From Bryopsis sp. KO-2023 (taxonomy: Eukaryota; Chlorophyta; Ulvophyceae; Bryopsidales; Bryopsidaceae): a stretch of 64,000 bases of DNA. Where the stretch lies: assembly GCA_030272585.1 (NCBI GenBank), contig BSYQ01000011.1:3906001-3970000 (forward strand). Direction: 5' to 3'. A program made the position numbers and the translations under genes. Below the pieces are notes generated by a model that saw nothing but the letters and a program-made list of their open reading frames with translations, searched no databases and had not been told where the DNA came from. Positions 45,168 to 58,103 of this stretch are shown in pieces. Every line of letters begins with the position of its first letter. The first letter of the stretch is position 1.

Positions 45168-48100
45168 TCGGAAAAAACACATATATATATATATATATAA
45201 TTAAAAAAACCCAAACACCTTATCACTATTAAAAATCTTGATCGCACAGCAAAACAAGCTATAAAATGCAACATCCCCTGCTACTTTGTGGATTATCAGT
45301 GGGGGGGAAAACCCCTCCAGTGCTGGTTTGTGGAATTTTTTTTTTCGGCAAATTGATTATTCTTGTTTCTTGGTTGGTTATGTATGTATATCCTCACTCA
45401 CCAACACGACCTTCCGGAATTTCTGCATCTTTTCTTTGTTTTTGACCAAATTCTGCTTGGCTTCGCTGAGAGGGGCGTTTTCCAAACGCTCCGAGAACCA
45501 TGGGTGTTGCAACGCTTCTTCCACCGTGATCCGGGCACCCGGATCCAGAATGAAACACTTGCATATCAAATCCTTCGCACTGTGTGTGAATGACAGGAGG
45601 TAGATAAAAAAAAGAAGAAAAAAAACAAGACTCAGCCGAAATTCTCACAGAAAGACGAAATCTCAGCAGCAAACCCCAACTTTTTCGGTCGGCCGGTTGT
45701 TCGGCAATGTTTCGTTCGAACAAGTGAACACACCCCTATTTTTACACAGGTATTCTTTATATTTTTAGCTTTTTTTTCTTCATCAGCTTATTCTAAAAAT
45801 AGCGCTCGTATTGATGACACTGCTTTTTTTTTTACCTGTCGGCGACCTGATCCCACACTGGATCATCGAAACTGAATTCCGCGACTTCGATTTTCTGGAA
45901 CATGACTTGTTCCACTTGGTCGTAAAACGGTGGATAGCCCCCCAGTAGCATGAACAGCACGACCCCAGCGCTCCACATATCTACCGGCTTGCCATGCTCC
46001 TTGGAGCTATGTTTGATCACCTGTTTGTGCAAAAAACAGAAAGCGGAACAGTGTGAATTTTAATAGCTTTGTTCATAAATCCTTAAAAGTGGAAATACTG
46101 TTCCAAAATCTCAGAAATAAAAAAACACAGAAACATGCAAACCAGCTGTGAACATCTGAACTCTCCCCCCCCCCTTCCCCCCCCCCAAAAAAAAAAAACA
46201 ACCATGATCAGATGATCAGATATACACATCCGTAATAAAAAAATAAAAAATAAAAAAATTCTTAGGAAATAAATGGTGGATACTTCTCACTTTTTGTCCA
46301 AGGGTCCCACCTCAGGAGCGACAAACTGTGGCGTTCCGCATACGGTTTTCGCTGTTCCAATGGTGTGCTTTGCTAAACCGAAGTCCACGATTTTGATGTG
46401 AGAAATGTCCCCCTTTCTCACCATCAACACATTTTCCAGCTTCAGGTCACGGTGGATGACGTTCCTTTTTTCAAGAAACGGAACTATTTTCAATTTTTCG
46501 AGACATGTTCACTGCTCCTGGGTTATTCTTTACGCGCTGCGGTCCAGTTTCTTTTGGAAAAGAAGTCAGAAAAACTCTCCGAATCCTTTTCTTTTTTTCC
46601 CACCCTTCTAAATTTGATTTGTTCATAGGAGAAAATAATAAATGAATAAATACAAGATAAAGGGAAAAAAAATGCAGTTTTGCACAACTCAAAAAGGAGA
46701 TCCACACATCGCTCATTCAAAACGATACCTGGCATGAAGATACGAAAGCCCTTGTAGTAATTGATGGAATATTTGACGAGCATCCTTTTCGGTGTAGTGC
46801 TGATCCTCACTGTTCAAAAGTCCGTCGAGCAACATCCCTCCCCTCATTAAATCCATCATAATATACACCTGAAATCCCACCACCAAATCACCTTTGTTTA
46901 TTTTGCTTTTCTTAAATGGTGAAGACCCCACTCGAAAAATACATAATGAATTCGAAGCAAGTCATTTCAAATATTCCTTTTTGTACTCTCCTTCTTTTTC
47001 TTCAATTTTTTTTCCCCCCCCTCGAGTATAACCACACAAAGTAGTAAAAAAAATCAAGAAATCTGACCGAAGAAGCAAACTGGGAAAAATGTCCGTTGAT
47101 TTTTTCCGTTTCATGTTTTTTTTCCTTGCTTTTTCTCTCACCTTTTTTTTTCCCACAAAAAACTCCTTCATGCAAACAACGTACGCATTGTTGGCTCTGC
47201 TCACAATTTCAATTTCTTTGAAAATATCTTCCCTGAAAAAAGTAAGGTGAAAATTCGGCACCCACAAACTCGACGAAAAACAAACAACACGAAATAAAGC
47301 GATAAGTACTGCATGTATGACCATTCCAATGATTTTTTTTTCGGCATCTTTCCTGCCTTTTCTATATTTATTTCAAATTTCTATGATTTAAAAGAGAAAT
47401 GGTATGTCAATTTCAAATTATTGTTATAATTATTTTATTCCCCGAACTACGGCAAAAAAAGTAACCACTCAAAAGCCCATATAATGAAACCAGGTTTTCA
47501 TCTGTGTTTGCAATTAAAAAAAAAATAATTTTCATGCCACCCAACAAAGACTCATAATGCTGCCAAAACAAAACAAAACGATCTCTCTGAAACCAAAAGA
47601 CGATAACGACGAATTCAAGAAAAAAAAAAAACTTAAAATCTGACATTTAAATAAAAAAAGTGAATAAAAATGGTTTTCGTGGGGAAGATCATACATATAA
47701 ATTCAAAAGCCCCGCAAAACACATTCCAGATTTTGGAATCTTTTTTATATTAATACTATTTTCTTTAAATTAGAAATTACAGTTACCTAGGAATGGCTTC
47801 GGGATCTGTTTCATCTGCTCTTGGAAGTTTCATGATTTTACAAGCGACCTCTTCTCCAGTTGCTTTGTGGATTGCATGTCTGACCACAGCAAATCCTTTT
47901 CACAACATGACACACACACACACACACACACAAAACCATTCTTTCTCATACACGGAACTGAAAAAAAGAACAAAAAAAGTTTTTGAAATAGCTTTCGGTC
48001 ACGTTTGCATTCCTTACGATATCCAGCAGAAAAAAAGGATCGAAAACGTTCAAAGTCAAGTTTCAACAGAATGCAAAGACAAAAAAATAAAAAGTAAAAA

Positions 48101-48835
48101 AAGAATATATATATACATGTGTGTGCTACTCATGAACCCCAACATCAAAACAGAAAAGAACAAAAATAACGTGGTATATATACTGTGAATTGATTTGTGA
48201 TTGCGCTGGGAAAAAAAAAGAAAGTTTAAAAGTTAAAAAATAATAAAAGAAAAGAATCGCGAAAAAAGAAAAAAAAAATAAACCCGTTCAGCAGTTTGAA
48301 CAGAGGAACGAACAAGCACAGTGATCGGCAAAAATATTTTCGTGCTGAATATGTCTTTGTTATGTGCGAAAAAAAGGGCAGTCTTTTTTTTCTCCTGCAA
48401 CTGAACATTGATTCACAGGACTCAAGACTGACCTCCAGTTCCTAGGACTTGCCCTAATTTATAATGCGATGTCACTTTTCCCTTGTTCCTTTTCATCCTG
48501 TGGAAAACAGCCACACCTCAACATTGAATCAAAACAAAACTAAATCAACGTTGAATCGAAATAAAAATAAAACAATGATGATGTCCTTTCAAGCACAGCC
48601 GTTTCGCGAAACCATTCCAAGAAAGGTGCGGTTTCTGGCTATTTTTATCCACGATCGGAGCAAAATCAGCCACGAACAAGCGGAACAAGTGGAAAAAAAC
48701 AACTAAATGGGCGCCAGCTGCATTTCAACTTCGAACGCCGAATTTTTACTGGATCTTCAGAACTTACGACTGCAGCACTCTCGCTTCCGTGTGTTCGGGG
48801 GGTTGAGGAATTTGGGGAAGGGTGTTGTTTGCCAT
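44980..48835 (-). CDS. CaMK-type serine/threonine protein kinase, 9 exons
   Basis: Exons (minus): 48835-48768, 48497-48433, 47895-47787, 47232-47142, 46868-46729, 46464-46311, 46020-45836, 45579-45402, 45117-44980; phases close, 375 residues. Kinase landmarks: [15 protein letters not shown] (Gly loop across an intron), [10 protein letters not shown] (ATP Lys), [14 protein letters not shown] (catalytic Asp), [58 protein letters not shown]. The CGTPxFVAPE form and following region place it in the CAMK group. After the domain, [20 protein letters not shown] is a basic amphipathic helix like the autoinhibitory/calmodulin-binding segment. No EF hands, so not a CDPK. ATG 48835 is chosen, but the frame stays open upstream through 48,900, and a good intron (48,901-49,012) leads to another open stretch, so the N-terminus may be longer. 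Confidence 0.85.
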
Positions 48836-51800
48836 CGTACTCTGCGGTCCATCCAGTTCCCTCGTGCTCTTGGTTTGCGGCTTCCCCAGACATCTTCGCT
48901 GCAAAACTAAGACCCACTCGTCAACACAAACCCATGTACGCCTCCCTTCAACCAACAGAACATCCCTGGATCTTTACCAATCCCCCCGCGGCTGGGGGCG
49001 TAGAACTCACCAGTTTCAACTTGAACTTCATATTTGGCGGGTTTGAAAAACAAAGGGGCGGCGATAGGCTGGGCAGAACAGTCTTCGTTATCGACCAGCA
49101 AACGTGCGTTTGTCTGTTTTGCACTGGATCCTGCCCGTCGAGGGAAAAATCACACGAATGTGGCTGCAGGAAACCAAGCCGACGTCAAATCAACGAGCGA
49201 ATCTCACACTTGACGGAAAAGTTTGTCAAGGGAATGCTCCGTTTTCACCTCGAGAAGATTCGGGCGTTTTCGCTTTTTTGAACGCCAAACATGAATTGAG
49301 ATGGGAAAAAGGAGGGGACGTTTCTTTTGGGGTGTGAACTTCCTGTTGAAATTGGACGGAGCAGTGCCAAGGTTTGCTTCTCCCTGAGCAGAAAAAGCGT
49401 AAAGAATTTCTCATAGAAGTGGGAAGCATGACATAAAACAGGAAAATTTTGGGTTTCTCTACCTCCAGTCGCACAGCTAGGGAGTTATTTTTTATCCTGA
49501 CGAACGAAAAGAAACAATGATTAATCAAGCAACAGACATCGAATGCAACGCTGTTGTTTAGCTCCTTATCATGGCCAATTCAATCTTTATTACAAGGCAA
49601 ACAGAAAAAAAAACCCCACGAAAAAACAACACCCAATGCTCCCCACCAATGCCTTTTGGAAAGGCAGGCACCCAGCAATGATCTTGACATTGACTTTCAC
49701 ACAGCCTGTGGCACATGGTTTTTTCTTCCAAAGAAAAAGCACTTTTCAAAAAAAAAAACGAAAAAAATATCAATGTTGTTTGCTTGGCTGCCAACTTTTT
49801 CTTTTTTGTGTTCATCGTGTTTTGTCTTCTTTTTTTTTGCCTACTCCATAAAAAAAACATCTTGTCAAGAGGTCTGCACTCATCTTGCCATCTCCAGCAA
49901 TGCATGCATGTGCATGTTGCATCGCATGTGCATGAAATGCATGTGCATGTTGCATCACATGTGCATGAAATGATCCATGCATGCATTCTCAATCCTTGAG
50001 CATACACATGCAACAGACATGCACTTAATCCCTGGCAATAGGCAAACCAACCTCCTGCTCCAATATAAATATCAAAAGTGCGTTTCCAATATCAACAATG
50101 TCTGCGAAACCGCCCCTCCCTTGCAGAGTTCGCGCATCAAAAAAATCGATCCAACATTGAAGACAAAAAAGTTTTTCAACATGTTTCTGACCGGTGCCAT
50201 CACCCATCAAAGTCAAAACAAGAAAAATAACCGCAACTCTCCCATCCCCCCCCCTGCTTCCCTCCCTTTCTTCTTTTCCCTTTTTCCTAGTTTTTGCGAA
50301 TTTTTTTTTTTCAACCCCCATTTCTTTTCTTTTCAACAATGTTCCTTGAAATATAGACTGTCATGTTGAACAAGATGAATGCGCACATTAACTTTTCTGT
50401 CATTTGTCAATTGCGTTCTTTGTGTTTTTTTCTTTTCTTCTCTTTTCAGGAGGGGGAAAGACGGATGGGTTGTCACCACCCCAAAAAAACACACTCACAA
50501 AAACCAAACAAAAAACCGTTCCATATTCTTCGTCCCCCCTCCCTCTCCCGGCCTTTTTTGTTCCATACTCTTTCTTTTCTTTCTGAATCCTTCAAATAAT
50601 CTAACCCTATGTAAAATCTAAAAAAAAGAAAGGGCTAATAAAAGAAAGAGTTCTTCAAAAAAAAAAAAAGGGGTTCGAAAGCCATCCAACACAATGGAAT
50701 CAAGCCACAGAATTTTTTTTCCAAAAAAAATAAAAAAAACCTATTAAAACTAAATCATGTGCTGTGTGGAAGTACAAACCGAAAAAGCTCTTTTTTGTTT
50801 TTCTTCCCTCTTTCACTGTTCCATCGATTTTTGCATAAACAAGCCCCGTAAAGAAAACAAAAAAAAGCAAAATATCGAAAGTCATGCTCCAGAAAAGAAC
50901 AACAGCAATTTTCTCCCCCCCTTGATGTTTTTACTCCACTCCCCGACTTCTTTCCCTTCCTTTCCCTTGCATGTTGTTTTTTTTCTTTTTTTTCCCTTCT
51001 TTTTCCTTTTTCTCTTCCAATCCGCAGTGCACCGACCCAGAAAAAGAAACACACTGTTTGTGTTTTCTTTTTGAATTGTTTTCCCCCAAAAACCACCACA
51101 CTTTCATCTTTCACTTTATTACTTTTTCCCCCCCAAAAAGGTATCCTAGATCAAATTTCCTACATTCAAATATGGAGCTTCTGTATTTTCTTCCCGTTTA
51201 GAATCGCACCCTCCTCTTTTTTTTTGTTTTGGCAGAAAAAATTGCCAAAAATTAAACAAAAAAAAACGCCCTTCTAAAGAACATCGGACAAAACTTGCAT
51301 CTTTCAATAAGGAAAAAATGCACCAATTGATCTACAGCTCTTTTTTTTTTTTTTTTTCTTGTCGAAATTTTCTTTTTCTTACCCCCCCTTTCTACCTGTT
51401 CTACTTTTTCTTTTTAAATTATTAGCCCCCCCCCTCCTCTTTCCACCGCCACACCCACAGTTTTCCTCCCCTGGAAAAAAGGGCTATAAAAAAAAAAGAT
51501 CGACCCCGAAATGGACTTAGTTGAAAGTATCCGACTCTATTTTTTTTTTAAGTATCATTTTCCCCACATCTTTGTTCGTTTTTTTTCCTTCTCTTTTTTT
51601 TTTTTTTGGTTCTTGTTTGGCTTCTTTTTTTTTTTTTTCTTTTCGGAGGGAGAGGGGCAGGCAATCGATGTACTCTATTTTTGTTTTCCCAAATAGACTG
51701 TCTCAGGGAAAACAAAAAAAAGAAAAGAAAAAATCACCACCTGCAGCAATCTGTAAAGAAACTGCAAAAAAAAAGCCTTGGTATCCAAAAGCTGGATTTT

Positions 51801-52873
51801 TCTGTTGCAGGTCGTACACCCTGAACTTGAGTTTCATCAAAAATAAACATGTACGCGAAAAGGAAAAAAAACAAAAACGCATCCATCTCCAATCGAAAGA
51901 AAACCTCCACCTAATATAAGGAAATCACAATTCCCCTGTTCGCTTTTTGGCTGAAACAAACAACAAAAAAAAAATCTAAAATTTCCATCGCATACTACTG
52001 CTGATCGACAGATTCTTTTCGAATCTTTTTTCATTTTTAGTGTTCATATTTCCCTGGTCACCAAACCCCCCTTACCCCCCTTTCCCTTTTTGTTTTTTTT
52101 CCCTTTTTTTCCCTTTTTTTTTAATCTTTCCTTCCCCATTTTTTTTCTCTTCTTTTCAGGAATGTCAAAATTTCAAATAGAAAAAAATAGGAAAATATAC
52201 ATAAGCTTGTCTGTCTTGTTTTTTTTTCCTTTCAACACACCCCTGGTGCCTCGAGAAATATTAAATGATGCATAAATATATATTCTTTTCTTTATATCTT
52301 TGCAGGAAAAAAAGTAAAAACACCTTTTTTTCCCACTCTATTCTTCTTTGTTTCCTTGATATTTCTTGACGAAATTTTCTTTTTTCTTTTCAAAAGTCGA
52401 CCCCTTTCCCCAATCACCCCCTGAAGTTTAAAGAAAAAAAAAATCGGAAAAAAAAATGCTCCTCAGAAAACCCCCCTATGTTTCCAGAAATCATAAACAA
52501 ACAAATCTATTTGTCATTTACCCATCTTTTTGGTGGGCATGCAAAAATGCCACCCCTTCGCCAAAAAAAAAAAAACCAAAAGAAAAAAATAAATTAATTA
52601 AGGTTGGAAAATATAAAAAAAACACACAATCAAGGTGGAAATATTTTAAAAAGAAAAAAAACAAGCAACACTCAATTGGCAATCATATATGAAAACAAGC
52701 ACACTCAATTTTTTTTCTCCCTTTTCTTTTCAACTTTTCATATTTTCTTTTTCTTTTTCTTTTTTTTTTTCCTTGTTTTTCCTTTTTTTTTTTTTTTTCT
52801 CTCTCTCTTTTTTTTCAATCATCCACTTGTACGCCATAATATTCTGTCCTATTTTTTTTTTCAAGTCAATTTT
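48836..52873. other. Low-complexity spacer, possible kinase 5' exon at 49,013-49,180
   Basis: Kinase 5' region followed by ~3.5 kb dominated by T, C and A runs. 49,013-49,180 (minus) is open, has splice-like borders and is in phase with the kinase frame, so it may be an upstream exon. A 33-bp tandem duplication lies at 49,904-49,969. No other gene seen. Confidence 0.45.
49904..49969 (+). repeat. 33-bp tandem duplication built from TGCATG
   Basis: Two units, 49904-49936 and 49937-49969, differ at one base. Each is made of overlapping TGCATG/CATGTGCATG palindromes; GATCCATGCATGCAT follows. Confidence 0.9.
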
Positions 52874-55800
52874 CTATTCTATCTGTTCCTCTTTTTTTCG
52901 TTTTCCTCCTTGGATACCAACTTTTGTTGCTTTTTGACCGGGCTGTTTTTTTCTGGTGATCATTTTTGGCAGGCAGGGTCTTTCCCTGCTGTCCAATCTT
53001 TTGATCGCCCCGATCAAACTATCCAATTCACGCCCACCTGATTTGAGAAAGTGTTCAAATTTCGTTTTAAGACTTGGTATCCTCCCAAGACTGCTGACAC
53101 AATTGTCGCCGTATGCCTGTGCAAAACAATAGGGGTGGGGAAAAAAAAAGGAACAAAATTTAACAAAAATGAAATATATATTAATTGAATGCATAGAAGA
53201 CAAAAAAATAAATTAAAAACAAACAAACAAATAAATAAAGGAGTGGATCCATACAAAAATATCAAATTTTCTGCACCGACCACAAGAAAGAAAAAAAAAC
53301 CCTCCCAATAAACAGGCTGAAAATTGAGAAAAAAGGGGAGGAAAAAGTTGTGTACTGAGGAACAGAAAAGAGCAGGGGAAGCAATTAGAAACAGTTATCC
53401 AGAAGTTAAACTATTAAAAAATATACCGGATAAAAAAAATATAGACAGTGGAAGCCTCAGCCACTCTGAAAACCAAGACTTCAACGACAACAAATAAACG
53501 ATGAGCAAGAAGAAAAAAAGTCAAAGGGGGGGGGGGGGGACTCGAAAAAAAGACATCGATCTTGAAAACAGTGTTTCTCATTTTTGACCCTGACAAAACC
53601 CTCAAGTAAGCCAATCACAACACTAAAAAAATAAATTAATTAAGCTAGAAATCATAACGCTTCCCCCAAAAAAAAGAGGGAGGGAGAAAGGGGAAATTCA
53701 TACATAGTTCTCAGCAGTCACTTACCTCAACCAACTTTTGATGCTCTTCCAATGCTCGTTCATAATTTGACAGCGCAAAATTCGTGGCAGCGTTGTGGCC
53801 TCTCAGCCGAACCAGGGCAGTATCATAATGAATAGCAGCTTCTTTTTGCGGAGCATACAATCCCAAATAAACATGACGGCTGCCATATGCACCGATCCTC
53901 GCCTCCCAGCGACCTGAACGATTTAGAAAATAAAGAAATTCAACCATCAGCTTTGTGAAGATCAATTAATATAAAACACCAGATATGTTATCCAAAAAAG
54001 AACAAAAAGGTGCATGTGTGTGTGTGTGTGTGGGGGGGGGGACTTTTCACTGCAAATTTGATCGGTGATTTCCACAGTCCAAGTTTGAATCTTTCTGGCC
54101 ACGTGAATTCTCACCCAGATCCCCATCCAAAGCCTATCGGTTTTGAAAGTGTGGAAATAACTGACCAATAACAGCTAGATACTCTCGAATATCGATTTGC
54201 TAGGGTACCTGTTTGTGTATACACCCACATCACTAAAATAAAATAAGGAATAAAATAGGGATGTTTGCTGGTGTTGTCCTACTGCTGCTACTCACCGTTT
54301 GGATTGAGAGTGACGCCTCTATACTCCGATATCCCTCTGGAAAAACCTTTGCTCCCGCGTCTGATGTGTGCGATCAGCTCCGGCAGGGATTTGCTGCTTA
54401 TAAATTCCATAACATCTTTGTACCTGAAACAACCAAAATTAAAAAACGAAATAAATGTACTATCCACACAGTACTTGGAGTGCTTGCTTTTTATATCAAG
54501 TGCCTCCCTCCAAAATCAATTAGTATATGTTTTCGGAGGTAAAATAAAAAGGGTCGAAGAAACCAATTTTTTGTATGACAATTCTACGGAGCAGCCTTAT
54601 CTCAGAAAAGCACATTGGGAGTCTCTTTTTAGTAGTTTTTTAGGGTTTTTTTCTTGAATCTGACCTGGCTTTTGGAAAATTTGTTTTGGCATCTTCTCCT
54701 CTGGTTCGAATCTGCACGATATCGTAGGCTTCAGCAGCTGCATCCGCATCATCGTATCCTCCCAAATACACTTGCTTTCCGAGACTGCCCACCCATATGT
54801 GTACCTCCCATCTGAAAATAAGGCTCAATCCTTAAAGGAATCGACAAAAAAATAGACACAAAGAACGGAAAGATAAAAGGATATTTTTAGATATGTAGAG
54901 GGAGAGGGAGACAGGTAGGTAATAGGTGGGGATTGGCTTCGAATGTGTATATATATATATTTTATTATGTTGGTGGATACATCTATCCACCCACCTTCCA
55001 CTCTTGCGATGCTTGCTGACCCCAGTGTGCTCCGATGTCTTAACCCTCAATCTCCTGCCTGAAAGTCGAAATGGAACCCCCCACCACCACCCAATTGCCT
55101 TTCAGATCATTACACTCTTTCAAATTCAATCATCCCCCATTACTAAAAAAAAAAACCCTCAGAAATCTCCGAAAATTTAATGCAACTTCTGAAGACACAC
55201 ACGCACACACGAGAACATTTATAAACTGCTGCATATTTCTTTCGCATTCTTACCAGCCTGGGGGGAAGCTCCAGCAGTCGTCGAAACTGCCCTGGGACTG
55301 CATCCGACAGCCACACTGGTGGAAGACTCGTCTGACACAGGCGTGCTCGCACCCTTGGCATCCACACTTCGAGCCCTGACTGGACCCAAATCCTCCTGCT
55401 CCACCTTCAAGCACCCGAGCTCCCTCCCCTCAGGAACCCCAGTCAACTTTGACTTCGCCTCCGGCAGACATGGATTTCGACCGTCTGTTTTGAGCGATGG
55501 TGGTCGAGGAGAGACGGGGGATGAGGCAAAAGATGCTGGGAATAGCATTGGGGTCAAAGGAGCTTGAGAACTCATCTGCACTCCAGACCAACTCCCTTGA
55601 CTCTCCAGGCCACCGCACAATTCATCCTATAAACACCAAATCAAGAAAACACACACACATAAGATTTGAATTCAGATTTTTTTTCAAATCAAGAACAAGG
55701 GGTGAGACAAGGGAGGATCCCCGAAAAAATTGATGATATCTGCGGAGCGTAAGAAAACTCGTGGGAATCCGCTGTTTAACCAACACCTGTGCATCCTTGG

Positions 55801-57286
55801 AAGAGGCCTCTATGTCAGTCCCACTCCGTGTGTCATCGACCAACATGTCCAAGAGCTCATCCAAGGGGTCAGCATGGGAATCCCCCAAATCGAACTCTGA
55901 ATCGGAGTCCTGCTGAGGCGACTCGAACCCCTCTCCGCTTCCCAGTTTGGCCTGGTTCTGGGGATGAGAGGTGAAGGCACCGCCCAGTCCGCTTTCCATC
56001 CTTGTCATATGAGTGGGGCTGGAGGTCTGGGGAATGGAGGCAAACGGAGTGGGTTCAGGAAATCTGGCAGCAGGGCAACTCGTCATCTCCATCATGGGAA
56101 GCATTGAGCTGCCTGCAGCGTTCAAGTTTCCGGACAGCTGACAGGCGATTTGCCCAGACATCGGAAAACCAATGGGGTACGGCTGCTGGATGCCCTCCAT
56201 GTCATACTGAAAACTGGGGTCAGGATGGAGGCCCTGAGTTGCAAGATGAGAAAAGTAAGAATCAATCGGTGCAAGCAACAGGATGCCAATTCCTACTAAC
56301 CCAACCCACTCATTTGCCTCCGAATCGACCTTAGCACTGGTGTTGAGCAATTGATTCATGGTTACGATGTCGAGTCCCCCATGCACCATCCCTTTCGGAG
56401 AGATCTCAAATGAATCTTGCACACATCCAGAGAATTTTGTCCGAGATTTCCCCACCTTGTCCCAATCGCTGCAGCTTCTGTGATGGGTGGGAATCCTGGG
56501 GACACCTGAGCTCACACTACGGGGAAGCAATCTAGGGATTTGCCACTCATTCTTCAATCCACGCCCGAATTTTCGGTATTCCACCGGGATCGGGGCGATA
56601 TCCGTCGGGTTCCCTCCCCAATGCATCGCATCCATGGGATGCGCCTCACCAGATCCGAGGGTTGGCATCATGTCGTCCCTGTCCCGCCCCAGTCGCCTTG
56701 TCAGACCGTGGAGATGGTCGGACCTCTCCGCTCCACCAGCCAGGCAGCTTTGCGTCGCAGGGTTTGCCGCTGGGTAAGGTTGGCATCCCCAAGGCGAGCT
56801 CCTGGCATCCCCGTGGCAAACGGGCACCAGCGTTCCACCACAATAGGGCGTGGGTCCTCGAAGCAGGAATCCCTGGTCGGGCGCAGAAACTGGATACAAA
56901 TAAAAGGGGGAAATAAGCCACGCCAGCGATATTCTGGGAAAGGTTTTCTTTTTTAAGGGCAACGCAAGTTTTTAGGAGCAAGGAGACACCTCGTACCACG
57001 TAATAGGACTACACATAGGCGCACAGGGGATGGACAGAAACCCAAACGTAATAGTAAAGAATAACAGTGCAGCGCCAGAAAGAAGGACGGCGCGTGGGGA
57101 AGCGAAAGCCTTATAAGCAGGATGTTCAAACTCACAGCCGCCGAGGCGCCCTCGCCCGTCCATCCCGGCCGGAGCATCGGGCAGCGCGCTCGTCACTGCA
57201 GACGGAATCGCCGAACTCCACGCGTTCACGTCCATTGGATGGTGTCCGTGAATTGCCGAGGAGCTCAACTGCAAGCCTCTCCACAT
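52874..57286 (-). CDS. Double-AP2-domain DNA-binding protein, 9 exons
   Basis: Exons (minus): 57286-57136, 56889-56330, 56233-55787, 55626-55254, 55058-54995, 54811-54665, 54423-54296, 53913-53726, 53116-52874; phases close, 766 residues. The first ~510 residues are Ser/Pro/Gln-rich with an acidic patch ([20 protein letters not shown]) that could be an activation region. AP2 domain 1 (about 515-580): [48 protein letters not shown]. Domain 2 (about 612-680): [49 protein letters not shown]. Each domain is split by an intron at the same place, before the RWE strand, which suggests internal duplication. A Lys-rich tail ([11 protein letters not shown]) ends the protein. Intron 2 (96 nt) is in frame and stop-free and may be retained. 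Likely a nuclear transcription factor; targets unknown. Confidence 0.83.
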
Positions 57287-58103
57287 AACCCACCCGGGAG
57301 ATTCAAAAAATAACCAACAGAGTTGGTTTCCAGACCCCTCGTCGCGCAGTCACAACGAACTGCCTCCCAACACCAGCTCGCGTTTCCAGGCCTAGTTTTC
57401 GTGGAAATGATTTTCCCCTCCCCGTTCTGTTGCGCTATCTCCTAACTTCGGAGGGTAGTCACGATCGCAACAGAAACGGTCCCCTCAATTCACGGAGTCA
57501 GCAGATTGGCGCTATTTCCTGACCTTCTTCTTGGGAAGGCGATTCGCGGTGGTGGGATTTGTGGAGCGACGAGGAAGCGTATTGTTTATGTACTGCATGA
57601 CTAATCTAGTTATGACGTCTGTGCATGTGTGGGAGCCCTGCCAACCGCAAACAGTCGATCACGTGACGTGGGTGCGTCCCCCCCCCCAAGGTTTGAACAA
57701 ACACAGGTTGCATACGCAGTTCGAAATCAATCCTAATGGTGGACGGAGAACAAGGGGTGGTTTTATATTTACGAACGAATGAAAATGACTGTTCAACCTT
57801 GTGCTTGTTTCAAAAATCGCGTTTGATAGACTTGACGCAGTGGGTCCGGCCGCCACCTGCGCCTTTGTGTTTTGGCGGATTGGGTTGGCTCAACTCGGTT
57901 GCACGCAAATCATGGATTTCCTCGCACCACCCAAATGAATATCTTTTACGTAATCGGATATGATGTTTCCACTCCAGTACTGGGCGACCACATTCAGTAT
58001 CTTGTGGTTGAAAAAAATAAAACAAAAAGGATTGCTGGAGCGACGGAAGCCCTATTTCGTTCGATCTTTAGTTGTTTTTTCTTATATCGGGGAAACGGTA
58101 TCG
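57287..58103. promoter_or_regulatory. Divergent intergenic region, AP2 factor / EXO70
   Basis: 817 bp between oppositely oriented start codons. GC-richer than the spacers around it, with CACGTGACGTGGG near 57,659 (an E-box/ACGT-type site by sequence) and a C run at 57,678-57,687. Probably contains both promoters. Confidence 0.45.
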
